From Polychytrium aggregatum (lineage: Eukaryota; Chytridiomycota; Chytridiomycetes; Polychytriales), in contig NW_026516290.1 of the NCBI RefSeq assembly GCF_025602895.1, positions 62,001 to 126,000 of the forward strand: 64,000 bases of DNA, written 5' to 3'. A program made the position numbers and the translations under genes. Shown piece by piece: positions 14,567 to 26,178 of the stretch (within the stretch, counting starts at the first letter, position 1; each line of letters begins with the position of its first letter). Under the pieces are notes generated by a model. The model saw nothing but the letters and a program-made list of their open reading frames with translations. It did no database searches and was not told the DNA's origin.

Positions 14567-17500
14567 ATGAACTACCTCCTGCAGCAAACCCAACGAGCCT
14601 TCTCCGACACCACCACCGGCATTGCCATGCGGGTCAGAGGCTCTCCCTCCGGCCCTGTCCAGCCCATCCGTGTGCTGACTTCCCGTGGCAAGTTCCTGGT
14701 GCCGGCTCCCAAGAACGAAACCATCCGCGACCTCCTCGACACTGTCAGCGAGCTCATTGCCGAGTCAGATCGCGATGCCATCCAGGCCAGGATTCGCACG
14801 TCTTTCCAGGGACATCCTCAGGATCTGGTCGATGGCCAGTTTGATCCGGCCAATCCTGCCGCCGCCGCCGCTGCTGCTGCCGCTGCTGCTGCTGCAACCG
14901 AGGCTGCCCATGGCGGCCACTCGTCCTGGGACCTTCCGCCCGATGCCAGCGTCCAGGGCACCTTCGAGGAAGATTCCGAGACTCTTGGATTCCCTCCCAA
15001 TCTTGTCATGGCCATGACCCTCGACGGCTTTGTCCTGGGCAACCGCTTCCCCGTCGGCGACATCTTCTCGGTTCAGTCCAACAACCCCAGCGGCCTGCCC
15101 GAGATCATTGCCCTCACCATCGAAGAGGCCGGCAACATCCCTCGCGGCGTCGATCCCTTTGCCATCCTCAACGCCCACGACACCACCAGCGCCTTCCGTA
15201 TCGCCCCAAAGCCCAAGGTGCTTTCCGTCTCGGTCGGTCGCAACGCTGCCGCCAGCGACATCCAGGGCGAGCCTCGATCGGCCTTTGCTGGTCGCTTGAA
15301 CAGCGCCACCGTGGCCTCTGCCAAGGTGAGTCACCAGCACCGAGCAATCCAAACCCGAGCTTCCGAGATGCGAATCGGAGAGCAAGCTCGGGTCGAAGGT
15401 TGACACCGACATCGACACCGAGATTGACACCGAGATTGAGACCGAGACCGGCATGCTCGAGTCCATCCCCTGCTCTGCACCAGTTGGGTGTCATTCGCTT
15501 TGGGCTGGGATTGCTTCGACCTGCGATTCGTTTGCTCACGCTTTTCCGAGTGCCGGCTATTTGGTCCTACGGGAATGGGTGCTCACGGTGTCGTCTCACT
15601 CAATGTCGCTGTCTCCCTCTGTCTCCCCCCCGGCAATTTCAACGTCCTGCATCCGATGCGCCATCCGACCCGATGGTCCGGCTCGACACCGGGAACCAGA
15701 ATCGCGAGTCCGTCATGATTCCAACACAGAAGCGCCCCTCAGTGTTCATCTCGTACTGCCCTGCCAACTCGCAGCGTGCCGGCGATACCGCCACTGCCCC
15801 CAGCTCCTGCGACCCCCGCGTCGTCAGCGACCTTCTCAAGGGCCTCGGATACAATACATGGATCGACATTGAGCAGTTGGAAGTCTGGGATCCCACGATG
15901 GAGCGAGTCATCAAGGGCATCTCGTCAGGTGAGTGGATCCATCTTGGGCCCAACATTCCCACTATGCCTTCTGAACACGGCCCGCGGTCCACGGCTTGCG
16001 CTGTATCTTGTGCAGAAAAATGACCGACGCTCGTTCTAACATCGCCTCTGCTCGTACAACTGCGATGGAATCGCTCCAGCCTCTGTCTTTGTCGTGTTCT
16101 TGTCGCCCGAGTATGCTGCCTCCGAGTCCTGTCTGCGCGAGCTTCATCTGGGTGTCAACTACAAGCGACTGCCTATTGGTATGCATGTCGTGTACAGACA
16201 CGGGCCGTCAGCCCCATGTGCACTGAAGGGAGGGGGTTCGGTGTCCGCAGCGTCTTTGGTGTCTGTGGCGTATATTTGGATGCTTTCCTTGGCTCTCCTC
16301 AGACGATCCGCCATCTGCCCATCTGCCCATCTGTTCAGTTGTTCATCTTCCCATCCGCCCATCCGCCACCTTCTAACAACGCCCTCGCATTCTGGTTGCA
16401 GTGCCCATCGTTATTTCCGAAGGCTTTGATTACACCGAATCTACGGTGGCCTACTTCCTCGGCCCAACTCCCGCGATCGACTACTCCAAGGATTTCAAGA
16501 CCAGCGACATTGACGAGCTGTCCGAGATTCTGGGCCGTCTGACAAACAGCGAGCTGCGCGACAACCTCGTGCCGCCCGAAGACTACACCTTCTACGACAG
16601 CATTGTCCCCGGCCTTTCTGTCGAATGCGCCATCCGCACCACCGCCATTGACCCCGAGGAAGAGTCAACCGTCGTGTGGATCTACGCCACCGTCGAAGAG
16701 GTCAATCCCGATCTCGAGGCCGAGAGCCCCTACCGCGTCATCTTCCACACGGGCGAACACGACGACTTGCAGAGCGAAGACGTGGAGGAGGAAGAGCACG
16801 AGACCCTGGTTTCGCGATGGGTCTCGAAGCAGAGCCTGCGGCCACTCCAGTCCCCGTCGCCCTTCCTCCAGCTCCGCGGTCTCAAGGAGGGCATCTTGGT
16901 CGAAGCGCGCAAGCTTACTGGCGCCGACAACGACTCGGGCTATGTCTGGTGGCCGGCTCGCCTCGAAAGCATCGACAACGGCTGGGTCAAGGTCAAGTTC
17001 CGGGCGCCTCTGGACGACGTCTACCGCCTCGATGCCCGCCAAGTCCGCGTCTCGATGGACTATCCCTCCGAGCGACTCTTTTTGTTGGCTCCGGGCAACG
17101 TCAACATGCCCACGGACACCAGCGACGAGGGCATCGCCAACATGCTCGGTTTGGCCATTCCCGAGCTCGTCCTCAAGACCGAAAAGATCTACGTCAGCTA
17201 CATGCTCTCGGACTCTGCGCGTCTGACGGCCTCCTCGGGCGGCACTGGTCTCGCGGACCCGCTCGTCATCATCGAGGCCATCGAAGGCACCGGCTTCCGT
17301 GTCCAGCATGTCCCTCGAAGCCCCAGCACTCCGTGGGAAGATATTGCCAAGGACCTGCTTGCCGGTATGTATTTGTAAACGGCGCTGCTATATGCTGGGG
17401 TACACTGTTTGATGGCGAATGCCGTGAGAGAGAGCACCGCGCACCAGTGCGGCCGTGAGCTGATTCGTCTGCGACTGCCGTCCCGCATGGCCTGCACCAG

Positions 17501-18444
17501 CCAACTTTGCCATCATCGGCATCTCGGGGGACTATGCTGGGTCCGACAACTGCCTGCGCGAGTTCCAGTTTGCCTACAAGCTCCGGCTGCCGATTGTGCC
17601 CGTCTTCCTGGGCTCGGGCACGGGCATGAGCCGCGCCCTGCTCCGCTGGAAGGAGGTTGCACCTTTGGTCGACTTTTCCGACATCCTCGTGGTCGATACC
17701 ACCGAGGAGGACACCGACCTTGCCGAAAAGGCCACCACCCTCATTACCACCATCGCCGACACCCTCAGCCCGATCTCGGAGAGCGCCGTCAACGTCATCA
17801 AGGCCAAGACGGCGTCGTTGGACACGATCGCCGTCGGCGACTGGGTCGAACGCCTCGTGCGCGAGAAAGAGCCCGGCCTCTGGGGCCGACCGCTCCGCGG
17901 CGGCTTGTATTGGGAGCATGTTGAGCTCGTCGAGGTGATGGCCGACACCAAGTGGCATCGCGATCCCACGGACCCTTGCTACCGGGTGCGCTGCCCCGCC
18001 TCGGGCCGCGAAGACTGGGTCTCGATCGAGGTGCTGCGTCCCTGCCAGGACCCATCGGCGGACCTGTCGGAGGACCTGTCGGCGCTGCAAGTCGACGATC
18101 CAGTCGAGATCCGCCTCCCCGTGTGGGACGTCGACGCCGCCGCCGGAAGCGAGGCCACGTCGCATCTGAACGATGACTATATCTGGCGGCCCGGCACCTT
18201 TGCCGGCGTTGTCGACGGACGGATCACGGTCAAGACTCGCGACGGCGCCCGCGCACGCAACCATGTCGTTGACGAGCGCCAGATCCGCCTGGGCCACGAC
18301 CCCATCATGTCGCAGTTCGAGAATATGGGCTACACCTACGTCTTTGGCGGGCCCAACGAAGTTGTCGAGAAGACCAAGCGAAGCTGGGCGATCCGAGTCG
18401 AGGACTACCTGCTCTTTGGCAAGGATGCCCTTCTGGGCCATTGA
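14567..18444 (+). CDS. Two-TIR protein with interleaved Tudor/Agenet-like domains
   Basis: Function unknown; TIR domains are signalling scaffolds or NAD-cleaving enzymes. Exons: 14567-15325, 15730-15928, 16080-16178, 16402-17364, 17501-18444 (987 residues). Residues 1-253: poorly characterised N-terminus with a possible ubiquitin-like start (IRVLTSRGKFLVPAP) and a poly-Ala run. About 256-400: TIR 1, with box 1 RPSVFISY, GYNTWID, and VVFLSPEYAASESCLREL, where Glu340 sits at the position of the catalytic Glu of TIR NADases. About 424-571: two Tudor/Agenet-like folds (one with GYVWWPARLES, one with STVVWIYATVEE). About 613-720: TIR 2 (KIYVSYM, FAIIGISGDYAGSDNCLREF, Glu694), with a less typical middle. 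A further pair of Tudor/Agenet-like folds ends the protein. The acceptor of exon 2 is the least certain joint because intron 1 is long (404 nt). Confidence 0.75.
15403..15450. repeat. 12-bp degenerate repeat in TIR-gene intron 1
   Basis: Tandem GACACCGAGATT-like units inside the long first intron. Confidence 0.75.
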
Positions 18445-19940
18445 GTGGCCACGTATCGCAAGAGGGACAAGCCGGGTGGCCAAGCTCGATGGCCAAGCCT
18501 GCGGCGGACCTATTTGCTTTTTTTGGGGGGGGGAAAGGGGAGGGACAGACTTGGCGGCGCTCCGATGGAACCAATCGAGCATGCAGTATCTCTCGACTTG
18601 CGCCGACCCACCCGCTCAGCCCCGCGCTATCGATCCACATCTGTCTCGCCCGCCACCGCCGTTGCTTCCTGCGGATCTCCGTGCCCCTTCCATTCGTTTC
18701 CTTTCGTTCGCTCGCCTGGCTCTGTTTGCTATCCTTGGCTGCCCCCCTCTGTCCTTCCCTCGCTGCCTGCTTCCTGCCGTCGTATGATTGCCCCTCGCTC
18801 GCCTCTTGTCTGCTTATGATTCTGCCTGTGTCCTGGTTTCATGTCTTGTTTCCGCTGCCGGTCTTCTCCCGCCTCGTTTGACTCACTCGTCCTTCCTGCC
18901 TGATCTTCCTTCCTGCCTGCCTGGTCTTCCTCCCCCCCCCAGCCTTGTTTCGCTTCGTTTCTTTTGCTTGTCCTCATGCTGGCCGAGTCTGCGCTCGTCG
19001 CTGGTGCTTGGCCCCTGTCCCGCCTCGTCCCAGCAGCCCGTGCGAACTGGCTCGCCCTGTCCCGCGCACCTCGGCCTATCGCAATAAAGCCTCACTTCCG
19101 TGTTCCTGGATCCGCATCGGCAAAACTCGCTCGACCAACGAGCCGAACACACCAACGAGCCGAGGCTGCCAGTGGGCTGGGTCGCATCGGCAGTGCACCT
19201 GAGCAGACTTGCTCTGTCCACAGGGCTGGAAGGAAGAGGTCGGGCAGTGGCTCTGACTGAGAGACAGAGATGCTCTATTCGACATGTTCTATCGACGCAG
19301 CAGGGATGCTTGTTCAGCGGCATCATATTCCTATTCTTCTCGCAGCCGTCCAGAGCCGCCGCTCCCTCCCTCCCCGAACCGACTCGACGACCAGACGACC
19401 AACCCACCGACCAGACGAGCCAAATCCGCCCGGCCCCGATTTGTAATGCGCGGTGGCGACCCAATATGTCAGCGCCGCTCGCCGACCCGCAAGGAGCCTG
19501 GCGGCAAGCCCTGGTGATGTCCCCGCCTGGGCCACCCTGATAGCGCAATGCGATGCCGCAGGCACAAGGCCGCCCGGCAGCGATTGGCTGTTGGCTCCTC
19601 AACACGTTCGTCAGCACAGCCGTCCCACGCACAAGCGCAATCCAATAGCGCAACGGGGGCAATCCAATCACGCCCAGAGTGCCAGCCCGCATCCGACCGA
19701 ACATTGCATATCACCCGGTATCGTCGGCGCCCAGCGAGCCCCAACCGCCCAGGCGGATATAAAAGTGTGGCCTGGCCCTCGTCCGTTCCCAGATCAGCAT
19801 CGTGCCTGGCCTTCCCTTCCCAAAGCCCCCTCTCCCGCAGCAAACGCCCGAAAGTGTCTGCCCTTTCAAAGTTCTTTGCCAGCTTCTCCCGCTCCGCTCG
19901 CAACCAATCGACCCAAGCCCAACCCGCAGCATCCACCGCC
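18445..19940. other. Intergenic region between TIR and dioxygenase genes
   Basis: The first 550 bp is strongly C/T-rich on the + strand (3' flank of the TIR gene). The rest holds no recognisable gene. It ends with a TATA-containing promoter. Confidence 0.5.
19758..19765 (+). promoter_or_regulatory. TATA box of the dioxygenase gene
   Basis: TATAAAAG, 176 bp upstream of the ATG at 19941, followed by a C/T-rich leader. Confidence 0.6.
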
Positions 19941-20615
19941 ATGCCCATCCCCGAGTCCGTCGAGCTCTCCCGTGCTCAGCATCCCGTTGCCGGCTACTTC
20001 ATCAACCCACAGCAGGACTCGCCCTCCAAGTACTATAATGAGTTCCCGGAGCCCGTCCTGCCGCGTTCCCGCTCCAACGCCTGGGATGCCCATGTCTACT
20101 TTGATGCCAATGAAGCCGAACTGGCCCAGAAGCTCCACGACAAGTTCCGCCGCGAGTTCCCTGAGCTTCGCATCTACACCATCTGGGATCGCCCCATCGG
20201 TGAGTGGGTCTGGTGCCAAAGCATTGTGTCCGCTCCTGCTTCCGCTCAGCCGAGGCGCCTGTCGTCTTGGCCAGGGTAATTTCTCGTGTCCACGAACAAA
20301 AGTAAAAGTCGGCCGACATCGGCCCTCCGGAGGGACGACCACCACTCTCTTCACTATGTGCCTGGGGCCTCGTGCTGACCCGATCTGTCCGACCCTGTCC
20401 TCACAGGTCCTCACAGCAAGAACATGTTCGAGCTGCAGATCGATACCCCTGCTCAGTTCGGCGCCGTCGTTCCCTGGCTCAACTTCAACCGCGGCAACCT
20501 GTCGGTCCTTGTTCATCCCAAAACCTCGGACGGTGGCAAGGCCGACCACACCCGCCATGCCTTCTGGCTGGGCGAGAAGCTGCCGGTGAAGCTCGCGATT
20601 TTTGATCAGCTCTAA
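19941..20615 (+). CDS. DOPA 4,5-dioxygenase family protein
   Basis: Small extradiol ring-cleaving dioxygenase-like protein (DOPA_dioxygen family). Family members act on DOPA or related catechols and bind iron through histidines. Two exons: 19941-20199 and 20407-20615 (155 residues), joined as PIG-PHSKNMFELQ. Family hallmarks are visible: the start of the fold WDAHVYFDANE, the HSKNMFELQI strand after the intron, and the C-terminal VLVHPKT...DHTRHAFWLGEK with its conserved histidines. The length fits the single-domain family. A TATA box lies upstream. The actual substrate in a non-pigmented fungus is unknown. Confidence 0.88.
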
Positions 20616-21135
20616 TTATGCATCATACGCCGCCTATTCCCTGGCTCTCTGAACACTGCCCATGATGATCAATACAGGCTTGCAGTATTGCTCTCCAGCC
20701 GTTCCACGAGAGTGTGTGGGAAAGGGACAAAGGTTTGCGCCATGGCAAGCCAGAGGGTGGTCCATTCGCCAACTGCAGCAGCGGTGCTCTATCATGCTGT
20801 ATTTGTCGGGTCGTTGTCGCCGTCGCCGTCGTTGACAGTCTCGAATCTCGGATCTCGAATCGGCCAACCGCCGCTCGAAGCGAGCGGGCTCGGATCCAGT
20901 CAGGGGCCACCCGTGGCAAATAGCAGAAGCTCGCTGAGCAGAGCCGCGAATCGGGATCGTGGTTATCGCGCATTGTCGGCACGGGGCGCCGCCATCACAG
21001 TGGTGAGATCTACCGGAATGACTCTGGCTCGGCCAGAGCGGAAGGTAGGGGGAGGGAAGATATAGGTCATCGACGGAGGAAACGGCATGAGGGCGGCAAG
21101 GGCTGGGTCGATTATCATTGCAGGGCGTCGCGGGT
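20616..21135. other. Intergenic region between convergent genes
   Basis: 520 bp between the dioxygenase and taxilin 3' ends. No gene, RNA or mobile element is recognised. Confidence 0.5.
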
Positions 21136-23804
21136 CTATTTTCGCTTTCCCTTCCGGTCGGGCTTTTTCGTCGGCATCTCGGTTGGGTTGTCGCCGTCGA
21201 CTGCCTCGCGCTCCATCGCCGGGCTCTTGGTCGGCGTCGGGTTTGACTGACTTTGCTGTTTCGGCTGTTTCGGCTGACTCGGCTGACTCGGCTGACTTGG
21301 GAGATTCGACTTGCTCGATTGGTTGGGCTGGCTCGGCTGGCTCGCTGGATTCAGCTGGCTCGTTGGATTTAGTTGACTCACTGGATTCGGTTGGCTTGGG
21401 CTCGAGTTTGTCAGGGCAAACTGCTGTCGGACTGGTTCCGACGACATCCGTAGAATCGCTTCGTAGTTCGCAACTGTCCTTCTCAGCTCGTCCCGCTCCG
21501 TCTGTGCGAGGCATCAATTGTTAGAGGCCAGATCACGCCGGCAGGTTCCATATCCAAGACATAGTTCCCAGGGAACCGACCGCAGCACAAGCAGAGTGGC
21601 AAGCTACTGCCGAGCGAGTCCCAAAACGCCTTGCCGCACGGCATTGTCACGCATGCATGGTGGCGCTTCATACCTGCAGTGCTCGGCATAGGCCCTCCAT
21701 TGTCGTCATGCGATACTCTGCTGCCTTGAGGCGCGCGCTGGCCTCGACCGACATCTTCTGCTGCAGAGTCGCGAAACGGCTAGTAAGTTTAAAAGGGGGG
21801 TCATTTGATGCTGGGTGTAGGACAGCGGGGGCCAGGACACCCGCAGGATCTTGCAGTGCGGCTCGCAAACACGCCACAGGAACCTACCTTTTCGCTACTT
21901 TCGGCAACGTACGACTGCTTTTCTTCGTGCACCTGGATCGGTAGATTCGTTGTCGAACCAGCTTATCAGCATCAGCGCTCTCAATCGGTGGCATTCTGTC
22001 CGAAGATCATCCCCCACTCACGCGCTCAAGACAGAGCACACAGTCGCTCAGAAGGCGATCAAATCAAGCCTGCGGCGAGATACAATCCGTACGCTTTGCA
22101 GAGCCTTTTGATACGACTGCACCAGCTCGTTGTTCTTCCGCAGGGTGTCTTCGGCCTTCACAATCTTTTGTAGATATTCCGCATTGACTCTCCGCAAATC
22201 CTCCTCGGTCTTGACGAACGATGAGATCTGTGACTTGAGGATGGCCACGTTGCGGAGCTCCTTCTCGGTTTCCTGCCGTTGATGATCTTGCTTCACGCGC
22301 TCCAGCTCCAGTTCCAGCTCCTTTGCCTGAACCACGGCGTCAAAGTGGTGCTCGCGTAGCTGGTACTGCTCCAGAAAGCCCTCGAATCGCGATTTGAGCC
22401 TGCGGGGGGGATTAGTGCAGAGAGCAAAGCGTGAGCTCGCGACCATCCATGGACTGGACAACCGATGGATCCAGAACCTCGTCACAACATCAAGCGTCCT
22501 GCCGTCATCGGCGACTCAGGATATCGTACATTTCGTGCTCCTCAAGGTGCTTCCGGTACTCCTCGGACATCTCATCCATCTTGGACTCGTACTTGATCGC
22601 GAGTTCTTCGCGCTTCTGCGTCTCGCCGATCGTGATCCTTTGCGTATCTTCGTGGAGGGCCTGGATGGAGCCAAGGACAAATAGTCGGGTCAGCCTTTGT
22701 ATGCACGAAACAAAGGCAGTCACATCGCAGCCAGAGACAGCCACACTCGATCGGACATCGATCTTGGATCCAACCGAGCAGATTCTTACCGCCAGTCGCT
22801 TATTCTCGCTCTGCAAATCCCGACAAAGGCTCTCCATCTTCTGCTGGCGAACCGTGATCTTGTTCCAGTCCTCGCGTACTGTGTGCCGCCAATGTCGGCG
22901 TCGATGAATCAATGATTAGCGCGATTCGGGTGGCATTTCGGGGCTAGCAGAATCGAATCGCTCGAGGTGTCCATGTGCATGAGAGCAGACTGCATTGATG
23001 CCAAGACACGCGGTGGAGACAACGTACTTGAATCTCGCTCCGTCAGAATCTCGGTGAATTGGGCTTGGAGCTGCGAGAACTCGTTATACTGCATAGTTTG
23101 AGTGCCGGTACAGGCGGGGTCTTGGATCAGTCAAACGATCGCGTGGCTGCTTTCTCAGGTGCTCGACAAGCTCCCTCCCCGGGCTGGAGGTCATTGACGT
23201 CCTGGGCCGGATGGGAGGGCGGAGCGACCCGGAGGAGCTACCGTCACAGCGCTTACCAGGCTCGACGCTCTCCGTCGGATCGTGTCGATGCGGAACACCG
23301 AGTCCTGGTCGTTTGCCTTCAGCAGCTGTATCAGGTCTTCGGCGATTTTGCAAAAGATCATGTTTGCATCTGCGAGGCCGGTAGCGACAGCGGATGAGTG
23401 CAAAGGACGAGCTGCTGCAGCCACGCACTTGGGCACCCATAACCAGACCGAGACGACGCTCTGCACCAGCAAAGTTGTCGGCCTGAAGACAGGGGTTGGG
23501 GGTGTCCTGCGAACGGGCGGCGAGAGCGCTTACTCTTTTTTTGCTCGGCAGAATCGCCCGGCTGTTTCTTGGCAACAGGGCCCGGGACGGCGGGACTCGG
23601 GGGAGTGGATCCGGCCGGCGTAAACCGGACCGTTGGGCAAGGGACCATGGTTCCTGGGGTGTACGGGGAGGCAGTCCGGGTATGTTCCTGGGCAGTCGAT
23701 GGGCGGATTGGGCTGCTGTTGTGGTGGCTCTGGTCCGCGGCCTGTGGTGGCTTTTGCGATTTTGTGGGCTGGGGCCTCGCCTTGGGTCTGTCGCCGTGTC
23801 CCAT
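21136..23804 (-). CDS. Taxilin-family coiled-coil protein
   Basis: Taxilins are long coiled-coil proteins that bind syntaxins and act in vesicle traffic. Minus-strand exons: 23804-23534, 23369-23257, 23088-23028, 22878-22790, 22660-22530, 22399-22093, 21932-21888, 21760-21674, 21501-21136 (489 residues, all phases consistent). A Pro/Ser-rich N-terminus (90 residues) is followed by a continuous coiled coil. Family marks are QKMESLCRDLQSENKRL, the EQYQLREHHFD motif, and near the end MEGLCRALQ joined to TERDEL. The C-terminal 80 residues are a low-complexity Ser/Gln/Pro tail ending in a basic KPDRKGKRK. The small seventh exon (45 nt) is the least certain; its frame and splice sites fit. Confidence 0.85.
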
Positions 23805-24618
23805 GTTGACAAATCTCAGATGCGTGAATTGGGTGAATGCGGTGGGGAGATGCAAGTGCGAAGAGCTGGATGCTGGGCTTTCAGGAAAAGTCGGCGTGGA
23901 GATGCGCTCTTCAGAAGGCGTGTGGACACAGCGATATCGTTGAGAGACGAGCTTTGATCAATTCGAGCCGATGAAAAGAATCACGGCACAAGCGAGCCGG
24001 TTGTCACAAATAACTTTGGAGGAGCTTGCCGCCAGCGGAGAGTGCAACAGGCGCCCGGATCCAGCGGTCTGGTGCTGTTGGGCTTGAAGGAGAGAGAAAG
24101 ACACGCCGAAGCTGACGAGGCGGGGTCTGACGCAGCGTTCGTCCCAGGAGACGACGGAGAGGAATGAGACAGGGGGTCGGCGCGGCAAATGCTGGGCTGC
24201 TCGTAGGACAGCCGGACGGCGGCAGCACAGGCAGGGTCGGCGGCGGGGAAGACGAGCTCTCGGCAGACGACTCTATCGCAGCGGTTCGTCGGTCGGGCTC
24301 ATGGTCGAGAGAGCAAGCGCAGGGCGGAACCGGACTCGGCTTTTTTTGCTGGCGTGTCTTGCGCTTTTCCCCTTGCGCCTTTCCGCTGCCCTTGCGCCTT
24401 GCGGCCACGTGTGGACTCTGTCCGTCCCGGTTTGAGTATATCGTGGGGCTGTTCAGCTCGCTTCTGTCCTAACTGCTCCCTCTCCGAGGGCAGCTAGACG
24501 CACAACCCTGCCCCCAGACACACTCGCATATACAGTTCCATCTTCGGACGCACCCGTGCGCACATTCGCGTATACGACGGATCGCATATCGCCCTTTGTA
24601 GCCTTTCCACGCGTTTTC
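23805..24618. other. Divergent intergenic region
   Basis: Upstream of both the taxilin gene (-) and the unrecognised + strand gene. Contains a T-run and C/T tracts near 24340-24410. No gene is recognised. Confidence 0.45.
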
Positions 24619-26020
24619 ATGAGCGCTGGCACTCGTCCAACCACCGCTGCAACCAGCAGCACCAGCCGGGCACCAGGAGCGAGTGTGCGAGACCAGGAGC
24701 CAGCTGCCGCAGAGGACAAGAACAAAGACATCGAATATACACAGAGTCCCCTTCGGCCATACTGCCGCAATCTGCCTTTCAACTTCCGCGATGCCATCAG
24801 CGTCGTCCACTTCCGAGACGAGTGTACCGGCTGGCGGCTGCTCGCTCACCGGTATCTCAATCGCCTCGTCGCCGACGTTACTCTGCTCATGTTTGTATCG
24901 ATCTATTGCTGCATCTGCATCTGCATCTGCACGTATCGGCGCAACAAGGCCATGCAAATGCCAGGTGTGGGCGCCATCGGCTGTCGCATCCATGACTCAC
25001 CATCGACGCCTGTGCTATTCGATCAAACCGCATACCCGCGACTCGCAGAAAGTGCCTCAAATCACTGCACGATGCGCGACCCAACATCCCCATTCTGAGA
25101 GTCGGATTTATGCTGCCGGACATTGCACCGTCTACGTTCGAGCATCAGTTTGTCGCCATCATGGACAGCCTGACGTCCGCCGGCTTGCTCACCCACAGCC
25201 AAGTTACGCTGCTCTCTCGCCGAACCCAGCTCTTTGGGAACTTTCCCAAGCGACACCATGGAGTCCAGTTGCTTCCGCTTGCTTCGCTTGATGTAGGGCC
25301 CCGACTCGGCATCGGCATTCCATCAAGATGGTCGTCAAATCGCGCTGCGCGATCCGTGTGCGAGGGCATCGATATCTCTCTCCGCTGACACCTCTCGTTG
25401 CCACGACCACCACAATCACTCCGCAGACCTTCGACAACATTCGCGTCTGTATTGTCCTCTCTTCCGTCGAGGGCACCATCACCATTCAGGAATTTTTCAA
25501 AACGCGAAGCTGCCCGCGAGTACTCTTTATTTCGGGTGTCCAGGGCATCAGTCGCAAGCGATTCGCCAAGCTGTTCAACACCGAGCTCGCCTTCTTCCCA
25601 CACTTCAGCTGGGAGCCCGAGCCTGGCGACCTCCAGTTTGACCAGTCGGTACGGCATGTCTCCGCCATATCGGCGACCTGAAGCCCCTTGCTGTAGCATA
25701 CAAGTGGCTGTCTTCGCCATAACAGCCCTTGCGCTTTCCATGACCCAAGACAGGGATACCACTCGGCTCACTCTACCGTTTCTTTGCAGGCTTGCCACGA
25801 AGAGAAAAAGGCGGTAGTAACTCCATCCGATCTAGATAAAGGTAGTTTCGAGACGTCATCGGATCCACTGGCTACTCGTCTGCCATTCACGCTAACTGAT
25901 CGCCTGACTGACAATCCAGAAATGATGGAAGTTCTTGTAAAGTACGCCAAAGCCTTCGACATACCGCAGGAGGTTACTGCTCCAGCCCTCGCAGAGATCA
26001 TTGTCACCAACTCCACATAG
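24619..26020 (+). CDS. Unrecognised spliced gene, model incomplete
   Basis: I do not recognise the product. Two exons are well supported. One is 25427-25648 (acceptor CCGCAG; 74 codons including SRKRFAKLF and FFPHFSWEPEPGDLQF). The other is 25790-26020, which follows a strong CTCTACCGTTTCTTTGCAG acceptor and ends in a stop. They join in phase 0 and encode a charged, probably soluble C-terminus. An upstream reading frame with ATG at 24619 (containing LPFNFRDAISVVHFRDE) probably supplies the N-terminus. A middle block around 25110-25290 (STFEHQFVAIMDSL) may be another exon, but the joints between 24900 and 25427 are not resolved. The gene ends tail-to-tail with ELP2, 158 bp apart. Confidence 0.4.
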
Positions 26021-26178
26021 CCCCAGCACCCAACATCCAACAAGACAAGTGCACGGGGTTTCCACCGGAGCCATGGAGTGCTATTCGATCGGTCGCGACA
26101 GCTCAGTCAATTCGCTAGTCGCCCAAACTATATCGGCCGTGCTCGCTTGTACTAGCAAGCGGACTGCTCTGGAGGCTC

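Noticed and set aside
20963-21517. Alternative C-terminal frame of taxilin with acidic Glu/Ser/Pro repeats
   Set aside because: The frame continuing the coiled coil after the exon 9 acceptor is TERDEL..., which ends at 21136; the other frame does not join in phase.
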